From Bipolaris cookei (Eukaryota; Ascomycota; Dothideomycetes; Pleosporales; Pleosporaceae), in NCBI GenBank assembly GCA_002286855.1, contig NRSV01000011.1, positions 558,001 to 622,000 on the forward strand: a stretch of DNA of 64,000 bases, given 5' to 3'. The notes beneath the pieces were generated by a model, which did not search any database, was not told where the DNA came from, and saw only the letters and a program-made list of their open reading frames with translations. The translations under genes and the position numbers were made by a program. This document shows, piece by piece, positions 55,338 to 64,000 of this stretch (the stretch's first letter is position 1; the number at the start of each line of letters is the position of its first letter).

Positions 55338-56489
55338 CTCTAGTATGTGAGTATCCCTATTTTCTCAAGATTTTTAGGGTGCGCGCAGAAAGCGAAGTAC
55401 TGAAAGTCAAAGTACCCCTCATTTGTCCCAGCACGGCGGGTGTCCCAGCACTCAGGGAGGGACGTTACTAATGCATATGAATACAGACGGATGTTTACTT
55501 TAGCACTACCACCAGCTCTTACCGTGTAGATATGAACAGATCATATTTTCGAAGTCCCTTACTGAAAGGGTAAGACGCATTTTGTGAAGTCTACGAACGA
55601 AGTATCGGTTATAGAATCCGAGGTCATAATAGACGCGGGTAAATATTGTGCTTGGCAGGTAAAAACGGTACCGGTGGGGTTATTGCTCATGAAATTATGC
55701 GTCATCTGGGTAAGAAGTATAAATCGACATCGGCCAAATGGGTTGTGTTTAAATTGCTATGCTTTACCTCTACTATGGCAGTCGGCAAAGGTTGGGGACT
55801 GGAGGGGGGAGGGGGGGGGCAAGGGGGGCAAAGCAAGTTTCAAACTGGGACCCACCATATTCTGGTCTACAAGCTAACCTTAATAGAATGTTCCAACAAC
55901 ATTCCAGAACTTGCACAACTACGATCGTGGCGTGTCTAGTACTCTATCAATTTGATGTTCAATTACACGAGCTCCACATGGCGCAGACCCAAGCCTCTCC
56001 TTGCGGGGGTCTCATTAGCCGGCGGCAATTGCATGAAACATATTGCGGAGGTTTTCCATCTGCATCAAGTTCGAACCAGGTGTAATATGTGTCGATCAGC
56101 GAAGTCTTGTTGCTTGCATGGCGCACAGAAAGGGCAGCAGAGTCGTTACATTCTCTCCCAACTCACTCTGCCCAAGTTAAGTAAATTCAGGTGTAGACCA
56201 AGAGGCGATTGTTTCAAGATCATTCACCCAGGATCTATTTGGGCCACTTGTGTTTTAAGAATCACGCGGATGTACCCGATCAGGGGTCACAGCCGCTTCC
56301 GATAGCCCGGTCGGACGGCATTGTTTACTATAAACGAGCCAAGAGGTTCCAAGCCTCTCTGACATGATATTCAGTACCGGAGAGCAATCTTAGCTCTTGT
56401 ACTTAAGTATATGGTAGCTGTAGGACACATTGATTCCTCATCATCCTCCAAGCAACTCAACTTTGAAAATCAAGAAAACACAAGAAAAT
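55338..56489. other. No supported gene; G-rich tract
   Basis: 1.15 kb. A direct repeat TGTCCCAGCAC occurs twice near 55416-55442, and a G-rich tract lies at 55800-55830. Short open frames lack motifs. The last 60 nt are the leader of the next gene. Confidence 0.45.
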
Positions 56490-57466
56490 ATGGGTCTCAA
56501 GTCTTTTCTCGTCGCGGCCTTGGCTACCGTTGCTGTTGCAACACCTATTCCGGATCCTTTGAACGTGATTAGGCAGAGTGGGCCTGCTGCAGGACAGGTA
56601 TGCAGATCCGCTTGCGTTTTTTGACGTGACACCTTGCCCTCGTATCCAAGTTAACATATCCAAAGATCATTACTAAATGCGCAGCACCTGGCCAAATCGC
56701 CCTCGCCTACGATGATGGCCCATCGCAGTTAACCCAGCAACTTGTCAACACCTTGAATGCAGGCGGTGCCAAGGCAACCTTTTTTGTCACAGGCACACTG
56801 TACGGTTGTATCTACAACCAAAAAAGCGCACTACAAAGCGCATACAAGTCGGGCCACCAAATCGCCTCCCACACATGGACGCACCCGCAAAACTTTGGCT
56901 CGCTATCTTCAAGCGATTTGACCAGCCAGATGTCACGTCTTGAGCAAGCCCTCGTCAATATTATTGGCGTCAAGCCCACGTACATGCGACCTCCTTATCT
57001 CGCTACAGGTGGCAATGTGCTGCCAACCATGCGCAACCTGGGCTACCGCGTCATCACGTCTGATGTCGACAGTGAAGACTGGAACGGCAAGACGCCCCAG
57101 CAGAGCCAGCAGAAGTTCCAGCAGGCGGGTGCGGGTGGTAACGGACACATTACCCTCATGCATGAGAGTGAGTCTTCCATTCTGAGATTCTTCTAAAGAG
57201 GGGAGAGGGGGGGGAGAGAGAGAGAGAAAAAAAAAGAGGAAGATTATGTACTGACATACGTGCTAGCCTACTCTTCTACCGTCAACACATTGACGCCCTG
57301 GTTGATCAACTGGGCAAAGAACAACAACCTCAAGTTGGTCACTGTTGGTAAGTTGGCTGCTCCAAAAGTTCTAGTAGCCCGAGACTAACATGTTGCAGCC
57401 GAGTGCCTTGGAGACAGTGCGGGTGCGTACAAGAGCGGCACCCCGAACGGTGCCTCCAGCTGCTAG
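56490..57466 (+). CDS. Secreted polysaccharide deacetylase (CE4, chitin deacetylase-like), four exons
   Basis: Exons 56490-56597, 56666-57167, 57267-57347 and 57399-57466 give 252 residues, all junctions GT-AG and in frame. A signal peptide is clear (MGLKSFLVAALATVAVATP, cleavage near 18). The NodB homology domain shows LAYDDGPSQ (Asp52/Asp53), SHTWTHPQNF (His105, His109; with Asp53 the metal triad), MRPPYLATGG (motif 3) and ITSDVDSEDW (motif 4). The late catalytic His lies in GHITLMHET, across the second splice. The enzyme removes acetyl groups from chitin or a related polymer in the cell wall or outside the cell. The protein ends shortly after the domain (GTPNGASSC), without a chitin-binding module or GPI signal. 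Confidence 0.95.
57185..57235. repeat. Purine-only tract inside intron 2 of the deacetylase gene
   Basis: An AG-only stretch including GGGGAGAGGGGGGG and AGAGAGAGAGAG with A9 lies in the 99-nt intron 57168-57266. It is upstream of the branch site and acceptor GCTAG. Confidence 0.6.
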
Positions 57467-58079
57467 ACTAGAAGCGGGGACCGAGATTTTGTAAATATGG
57501 TAGCAGATTTTGTCGACTTTGGTGAAGGAAACTAACACCACACTTCTTTTCTCTTTGAATATATTCACTATTTTACGGCCTCAATCCATCTCTCTTTCTC
57601 ATTTATGTGTGCGTTCGACTGAGTTTGTCTGACGACTGGAAGTCGATATTGATACGCATCTAGCTATAGGAAAACTAGATGTTGAGGGTTCTTGAGGTGA
57701 GTAAACTTTCATTGATACTTCATAAAAAGAAAGCAGCGAGCAGCGCTCAAAGTCAATGAAGCTTTTCGCCAGGCTGCTCTAAATACATGGCACAAGTAGC
57801 TTTTTCGTTGGTGAATGGTAATTTTGTGAAACTGTGAAATTGTGGTCATGACTTGATCATGTGTTTCAAGTACCTTGTATTGCAGCCTAACTAGTTTTTC
57901 TTCATCTTCTTAACAAAACACTTCCTAGATTACTAGCATCCTTTGCACGGGCTTGTAGAATCTCATCCCTGTAGTTTGTGTGCGTACTATCCTCTCAAAA
58001 CCCCCCCTTTCCCCCCCCCCCCAACTTCACCCTTTTCTATTTCTCTCTTCAAACATCACCAGATTCCCTCCATCTTCCT
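57467..58079. other. Intergenic between convergent genes, with C-runs
   Basis: No gene seen. Two C homopolymer runs (about 57999-58022) are broken by TTT. Confidence 0.5.
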
Positions 58080-58384
58080 TTAATACCTCAATCTCTTCTT
58101 CTGGTAACCATATCTGCTTCCATATCCGGGGTTAACATCAACATACTCACGCTTCTCACTCTGACTAATGATATACCAGGCATGAATCACGCCTGGGACC
58201 CATCCGAGCAAGTCCAACGCGATGTTAATCAGGACGTCTGCACCTCAGCCACGCAGCATGAGGAAGGGCAGGTAAATGGCAAGGAAGTAGAGGAGAATAT
58301 TTCTCTTTGGGCAATGTCAGCGGTGAGGCCAGGGGGAGAGTGAGTGACGGACAGGAGGAGGGTACGAACGGTGCTTGATGGCAT
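58080..58384 (-). pseudogene. PMP3/UPF0057-type proteolipid with TGA at the conserved Cys
   Basis: ATG at 58384 (MPSST) and a probable intron 58369-58305, with a CTGAC branch-like site and AAAG acceptor but a weak GTTCGT donor, lead to NILLYFLAIYLPFLMLRG. A TGA (58247-58245) follows, and then in the same frame GADVLINIALDLLGWVPGVI, HAWYIISQSEKREYVD and a Gly/Tyr/Arg tail ending QKKRLRY at 58080. This is the two-helix PMP3 family pattern (RGCGADxLINIxLxxLGWxPGxIHAW), where the stop stands at the Cys. Family members affect membrane potential and stress tolerance. It is one substitution from an open frame of 79 residues; either a young pseudogene or a base error. Confidence 0.65.
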
Positions 58385-58399
58385 TGTGTGGTATATGTT

Positions 58400-59112
58400 G
58401 TTGTAAATGTGGAATACAGTAGGAGAATCGTATATGCAGTTCTGTATGACTTGGAGGCAGATGTTCGTGAGTATTTGTTTGTAGACGAATCAGATGCACA
58501 ATCTCTCCATACTCTGGACATATTTAATTATAGTTATCCCCAACCGCACGACTCGGTGTGGACGCAATGACGAAGACCAAGAACTGGACAAGTCACCTTG
58601 ACTAGGGGCGGGGCATGACATGGCATCTCTCTTCCGGATCTTCAATCTTGTCTTGCATGTAGCTCTCTGCGTTAAATATCCGTCCGTGGTACCATGACGG
58701 CTCCAAGCTTGTTGGAACAAGCAAAAGGCGCAACTAGCCAGTCCTCGCTTGCATTGGCTGGCCTGAGGTTAGAGGATCGCCCAAAACGTCTGATTTAGTG
58801 TCACAGAATAACGCAGAACCAAAATCCTCATGGCGCAGGTTGTTGCTGTTTGGTTTGTACTGCTGAAGTAGTGCGTTGTCTGGGTGTCGAGGCTGCATAC
58901 TACTGGCGGACTGGCAAAAGCAGCTTTTCCCAGCGCAACATGCAAAGCTAGAGAAAGCATGCTCGCATCAGTTTTAAGCATGTTGCAGTAGAATATAAAA
59001 CCGAAATGGTTTTCTATTGTCTGCTTGTAATGTAAAAAGCGAGTAGGTAGGGTTGTATTTCCGAGCCATCAATGCTCGACTACTCATACGTTTACATTTG
59101 ATCCGAAGGTGT

Positions 59113-59145
<33 letters not shown>

Positions 59146-60350
59146 CTCGAACGGATTAGTCCGGGTCTGGAACAAGGATATAAGTACATACACAAGCACT
59201 TGGACTTGGCATGAGCTAGTGTAGACTACGATCATGCTTGAAAAAATTGCTTTTGCTCGAATGACGTCAATCAATCACAGATGCTGCAACAGACTCTACA
59301 TGAGATTGATCAATTTGGTTTCTCTAGGAAAATAACCTGCTTTTCCAGAAATGTAGATATCCCTTTTGCTATGAAATGAAACATGTTCCAAGTCCATGGG
59401 TAAGGGGTTTGACCTAGTCGCTTGGGCAAAGCTAGATAGTAACTGACGACTCTTTGACAGGAGACACTTCCGCAGTACCGACGCTAGTCTTTCTTTAAGC
59501 TCAATTGCCGTGTCATATCGTCGCTTGTCAATCAGCGAAGATCGGGTGCACCAGCCACTTCCATTTCCTATACACGTTATTGTACGCTAGTCTTGAAGTA
59601 CGAGTGGATACTTCCACGGCTCCCATTCCTAAGATTGACGCTATGCTTGCTTAGTATGGAGGGTAACCAGAGAAACTTTGGACCAGGCGCTTGTTACGAT
59701 GTCTCCTTAGATCGAATGCAGGGTCACAGAGGCTAATCAGAAGAATTAGGCTTAGGGCGAGGGACTTGTGCTAAATTCCGGGGTGAAGCGTGGGGATAGA
59801 ATAGCGCACTCGTGAATGGCGGCGTCTGAAGACAGCGTTAGGGTTTCGTATACGCCGTCGAGGAGAGGGCGCAGAAGGGAGTGTCGAGATGACGATAGTG
59901 AAACTACAAGACTGTTAGATGCATGATCAACGTTGAAGGCGGCGAAGAAATGGTGAAATATACATTTAGATTCAGTGGTAATATAACAATGTTATCGGGG
60001 TATCTGTAATCGGAAACGACAAGACGGGTGTGGACATGTTTGAAAAGGGTAGTGTTTGGCTTCGAAGTGGATCTATTCTTTTCGGCAGCCGCGCCTTGAG
60101 AACAAGGTGTGAGTGGCGGGGGACTATCCTAATGTCGGAGAGGAGGATTTAGGAGAAGGAGTTACTAATCTAATGGGCTGAGCGGGATGGGGGGTGAGGA
60201 AAGAAAAAGTGAAACTTGGATGGGAGAAGGGAAGGGGAAGGGCTATGTAGTAATAACATAAGACATTCGGCATCATCGTGTCGCATTATCATGAGAAGGG
60301 CAGAGAGGTGTACTGAAAATGAAAAACAAAGCAAAACAAAAGTAGTGACC
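58400..60350. other. Intergenic, no supported gene; contains a 31-G homopolymer
   Basis: About 2 kb without a motif-bearing frame. The only striking feature is the G-run at 59113-59143. Confidence 0.5.
59113..59143. repeat. (G)31 homopolymer
   Basis: 31 consecutive G residues. The true length cannot be trusted in most sequencing data. On the other strand it makes a poly-Pro frame that is not coding. Confidence 0.9.
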
Positions 60351-61628
60351 CTATTGGGGTAGCGCTTTTACCATCCATTTACGAAAGGCTTTGGCCTTAC
60401 TCCCTGATGCCTTGCTGGCTTGTGTGTCCAAGTGGCTTGCGGCAGTAAAGGCTTCGACGACGCTCATGGCGTTTGCTTCTTCGTCTTCGTTGAAGGTGAT
60501 GAGGTCGAGGAATTGACGGAGGACAATGGAGCCGAGCTTGGCGTGTGCTTGTTCGACGTAGTCGCTGTTTACGGTTTCGGCAGAGGTGCGGGCAATGACG
60601 CTCCATCCATCGGGCTTGAGTGATGCTTGGCGAGCAAGCAGTCGCTCGCTGGAGGCTAGCAGGATAAAGGCTCTTATGATTGCGTCCTTGTTTGTAATGT
60701 GATCAGGCGAGACGTCGAGGACTTCTAGGAAATCATCGAGCGAAGCGGTGCCGATGAAGGTGTGGCGGTGCTTGTATTCCAGATCGCGCTCCTGCTGGAT
60801 GGCTATTGCGGTGCCCGTCTTCTTTGGCAGGCGTTTTGGTGTGGCTGGGTGGAGGGAACGAGTGTTTGTTGGGCTCGAGAGGCGGGAGGTTTCGCCGGGG
60901 GCGTTGGCAGCCTTGATGGGGAGACCGAGCGAGATTCTGCGCTGGTGTGTGTTTGCCGAGCGCTGGGGCTTGGACGTGTTTGCTTGCAGCTGTAGGAGAC
61001 CCTCGTTTGTCTTCGCACGGAGGGGCAGGGAGCGCGAGGCTTTTTGTGCACTGGCAAGGCGCGACTCGATGGTGGGGGTGGAGGGGGTGCGGAGGTGCGA
61101 TGGACGACGCTTGTGCACATGGACAGGCTCGTCGCAGTCGTCCTTGAGCGAAGGTGACTTTTGCAGGTGGTCATAGGCAAAGTAGTCGGGGTTGTGCGAG
61201 TCTTCCTTTATTCGATCCAGCGAATAGAGGACGGGCTCTTCGAACAGGGTAGCGTCGGTGGCCAGGCCGAGTGCGTCGGCGGGGTCAATGGCCCTGGTGC
61301 GGGGGCTGGCGCGGGGGCTGGCAAACTTGAGGCCGTTGACATCCGAGGGCATGACCCAATGCTGGACGCCCTGCTGGGCCTTGATGTCGTGCTTGAGCTT
61401 GCCCTCGAGGGCGCTCTCCGTGTCGCTGGCCATGGAAAAGCGGCGCGGGGTACGTGAGGGCGAGGTAGGCTGGTTCTGGGTGTCGTAGCCGGCGTTGCGG
61501 AGGGCGTTGAGGATGGAGCTGTCCCCGCGGTCGAGGTAGAGCAGGCCGGTTCTCCACATGGCTGTGTGAGGGGGAAGCTTGTCTGTGGGAGAGGTGTCAA
61601 TGGCGGAGGGCGGATGGGCAATGGGCAA
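60351..61628 (-). CDS. Conserved-looking protein of unknown function, Ser/Arg/Pro-rich with helical C terminus
   Basis: A single-exon frame of 425 residues. The ATG at 61628 gives MPIAHPPSAIDTSPTDK; an internal Met (MWRTGLLYLDRGDSSILNAL, residue 24) may be the true start, since the part after it looks better conserved. Residues 50-280 are low-complexity with phospho-site-like SPxR/TP motifs (TSPSRTPRR, SPRASPRTR, RPSHLRTPSTP). Residues ~285-425 look globular and helical (HRHTFIGTASLDDFLEVLD, DAIIRAFILLASSERLLA, LGSIVLRQFLDLITFNEDEE). There is no membrane segment or signal peptide. No family is recognised. Confidence 0.7.
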   Translation of the reverse strand: MPIAHPPSAIDTSPTDKLPPHTAMWRTGLLYLDRGDSSILNALRNAGYDTQNQPTSPSRTPRRFSMASDTESALEGKLKHDIKAQQGVQHWVMPSDVNGLKFASPRASPRTRAIDPADALGLATDATLFEEPVLYSLDRIKEDSHNPDYFAYDHLQKSPSLKDDCDEPVHVHKRRPSHLRTPSTPTIESRLASAQKASRSLPLRAKTNEGLLQLQANTSKPQRSANTHQRRISLGLPIKAANAPGETSRLSSPTNTRSLHPATPKRLPKKTGTAIAIQQERDLEYKHRHTFIGTASLDDFLEVLDVSPDHITNKDAIIRAFILLASSERLLARQASLKPDGWSVIARTSAETVNSDYVEQAHAKLGSIVLRQFLDLITFNEDEEANAMSVVEAFTAASHLDTQASKASGSKAKAFRKWMVKALPQ

Positions 61629-64000
61629 TTGGCAATTGGAGATGGGCCAAGGCGTCAGTCGTCGTTGTCGTCTGAGGGTTCCTGCTGCGTGCGATGGCCG
61701 TACCCAACAGTCACCCTCTACAGTCTTGTCGGACGCGGACAGGTGGGCGCGATGTGCCGCAGGCCGAGCTTTAGTACTTGGTCACGACGTGCGTGTGCTC
61801 GAGTCGGCCGGCGCTAGTGCCCGCTTTTCACCGCCATTTTCCGCATCGTGTGGGCGTCGGGTGGAAAAGTCTGTCGCAGCAGCGGTGCCTCTTGTCTGCA
61901 CTGGGCCTAAGCCGTGTCTCAAAGCCGTCGCTGTGCCCATGCGGCTTGCTCTTTTATTAGGTCTCTCTGTTTTTCGGCCTTGCCCACCTGTGCTGCTCAT
62001 CGCCTGCCGCCCAATCGTTTCGCCGCTTGCAGGCTGCCGCTGCCAGCTGATTTGGCCACGACTGCACACAATGGCGGTCCCTGTACCTGCATGCGGATCA
62101 GTAGGCCTGGCGCACCACACGGCAGCCATCGCATCCCGACTCGTCCCGGCGTCGGACGAATCTGGCTCGCATCGTTGTTGGGGGGGCGGCTGGCGTGAGG
62201 GTGAAGCAATGACGTGGTGGAGAGCGTGGGCCCACCCAGCGCAGGGCTGAAGAAGAAGAGAATGCCGTGAGCTTGGGGCCATTGTCACCCGCGCCCTCAC
62301 CACCAAAACCACCATCTCCAGGCCCCTCGACCCCAAACTGCCCGTCGGACCATCTTCGGAGCCTGTTTGCCATGGGCGAAGATCAGCGGGGCAGGTGACG
62401 GTGCAATCTGCTGCTGCTGCTGCCGCCATGTCCACGCGTTGCAGAGGGCACGCAGACGCCTCCATGCGGCACCATCGGCTGCCACAATCGCCCACCATAT
62501 CCACTGCTTGCTGCTCACCCACCACTCGACCCCGCAGTGACACGATGTTGCTCCTCTGGTCGAATCGCACACTGACGCGTGCCATGCGTGTTTCGCACCC
62601 TCGGCTGTGATTCGTCGCCCATGCCACCTGGCCGTCCCCCCGCCCAAGATGTCGTCTTTGTTGACATGCACGTGATGCGCTTAGCGTCGAGTCAATCTCG
62701 TCGCTGTCCACGAGGATGTGAGTTTGGGTGTGTAGGGTAAACACTGGTGTGGGACTGGCAAGAGACAAGGAGGGCGCTAGCCACCTGGAGCCTAGCTCGC
62801 GGGCAGTCGAGCCATCCACCACAACCTTGACCTGCTTTGCTGCAAGAATGTCCTCAGTCCTCAGTCCTCGGTCCTCAGTCTTCAAGGTACTCTTTGTTTA
62901 CTCGATAAAGCAGCAACAGACCTTGAAACCGTCAAACCGTGACACTGCTGTAGCTCGCTCATTAACAACCTACCCCGACATCAGCATACCCTTGCTGTAT
63001 ATGATTTAGCTGGCATCCCTGTTCAGGCTTTATGGAATCCTAATCAGGGACAGATTCCAGGACCGCTGGTGGGCATAGCCCGTAGACGTCCCGGATAGTC
63101 TAGAGTAGGCATGATTTTAGACGATTGCCGGGTAGATTGAGCTTTCACACCCAGTCCTGTTCTTGGTTAGCGTACAAACTCATCATGCTTATGAGAAAAC
63201 CTCGAGGGCAGACAGCCTCTTCGCCAAAGAAATGAATTAGTACTAAGTCTCTCGCGACTCTGAGACATAGACATAGGTATATATATACATATCCTAGGAC
63301 GACCCAGAACAGGCCATTGTTGGGTGAAGAGCCACGAAGATGAGGAAGTAATACGGCGGGTCCTGACGCTCGAGATGCCTATTGACAACAGCCTTGTCCT
63401 AACCCCAAACCACATAAGCTTCATACTGGATGCCACCAAACAAGGACACCAAATACCCATGTTCAAAGAGTACATGCACTTGGCCCAGGCTGACATGAGG
63501 ATGCAGACCCGACGTGTTCCGCCACCTTTGGCCGAAGCTGCTTTCACCGCTCGGCCCTGCTGGCCCGCCAACTGAGCTTCTACCACGCGTGACGTGTTGT
63601 TTGCCAGCTACCTGTACTGTCTCCAGCGGATCCGACGACGTTTAAAAGGCCGGGGCCGGCACGCAGAAGAAAAAAACCTGCTCAGACAAGAGACAATCTG
63701 ATTTGCAGCTGCATCGCACAGGCGAACAGACTGTGGGAGAATGTGCCCTGGGTAGCGTCGTCGCCATGCGGTGCTAACGGCCCGCCAGCGCTAGCCGTTC
63801 CAGGTGCTTGGCGTAAACAAACCCAAAAAACAACCGAGCCCTCAGCTCCGGAGCAAGCAATATGGTGCTATCCTCAGCAAGGACACCTTGCAGCTTCTCC
63901 TCGCTCTCGACACACTCAGTCCCTCTCTGCACCTCGAGAGAGTGAGGCCCCGAGTGTGTGTCTGCGCAGAGGGAGAGAGAACTCAAGAATAATTCAATAA
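61629..64000. other. GC-rich region without a convincing gene; small CCTCAGT repeat
   Basis: Several long open frames overlap on both strands (for example 61579-62250 + and 61782-62885 -), but they have Arg/Ser/Ala-rich random composition and no motif, as expected from GC-rich non-coding DNA. A short tandem repeat of CCTCAGT/CCTCGGT lies at 62849-62880. At the far end a frame at 63743 (+) runs off the window edge without a recognisable domain. Confidence 0.4.

Noticed and set aside
56060..56095. B-box-like GGTTCGAAC (minus strand) suggesting a tRNA
   Set aside because: The flanking bases do not form a T-stem and no A box, anticodon arm or acceptor stem could be placed.
61782..62885. 367-codon minus-strand open frame as a gene
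   Set aside because: Arg/Ser/Ala-rich random-like composition in GC-rich DNA, overlapped by long frames on the other strand, with no motif. The start lies in the CCTCAGT repeat.

Overview
The window is nuclear DNA of a filamentous ascomycete, most likely a member of Pleosporales (Dothideomycetes). Three things point there. The genes carry short GT-AG introns of about 44-100 nt. The gene content is typical of the group (fungal vanadium haloperoxidase, secreted DPP IV, PITH, PD-(D/E)XK-like and pogo/Fot1 genes). The haloperoxidase keeps the exact residue numbering of the Curvularia inaequalis enzyme. I name no species.

Layout. From 1 to about 36 kb the window is a normal gene region with wide intergenic gaps: a CUE-domain protein, vanadium chloroperoxidase, an MDR oxidoreductase with a homopolymer frameshift, two small cysteine-containing proteins, the Rix7/NVL AAA ATPase, ESCRT-III Vps20, a PITH protein, LSM8, a small protein broken at a CA microsatellite, DPP IV, a four-helix MARVEL protein, an MFS sugar transporter, a coiled-coil protein and an SGNH-like hydrolase. 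Two retro-inserted elements sit inside this region: a SINE-like copy (12991-13167) and a 1.4 kb non-coding element (16498-17904). Both are bounded by target-site duplications and share a structured 3' end.

From about 36.7 to 55.4 kb is a transposon island with broken genes: a BTB pseudogene, a lipase-like gene, two complete pogo/Fot1 DNA transposons, a damaged methyltransferase, a PD-(D/E)XK-like gene with several stops, a PAQR fragment joined to a truncated Tad-type LINE, and a 3.2 kb palindrome made of two transposase half-elements set inside a MULE-like remnant. Where the ancestral codon can be guessed, most stops in relics look like C-to-T changes, as expected from RIP or deamination.

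From 56.4 to 64 kb genes resume: a secreted polysaccharide deacetylase, a PMP3-type proteolipid gene with a stop at its conserved Cys, and a long serine-rich protein of unknown function, followed by GC-rich sequence without a convincing gene.

The genes form no obvious cluster or pathway. They are individual housekeeping genes (ribosome biogenesis, endosomal sorting, RNA decay/splicing) and secreted or membrane enzymes. Exon joins were chosen by hand from splice signals and reading-frame continuity. Family names rest on recognised motifs, not on a search.
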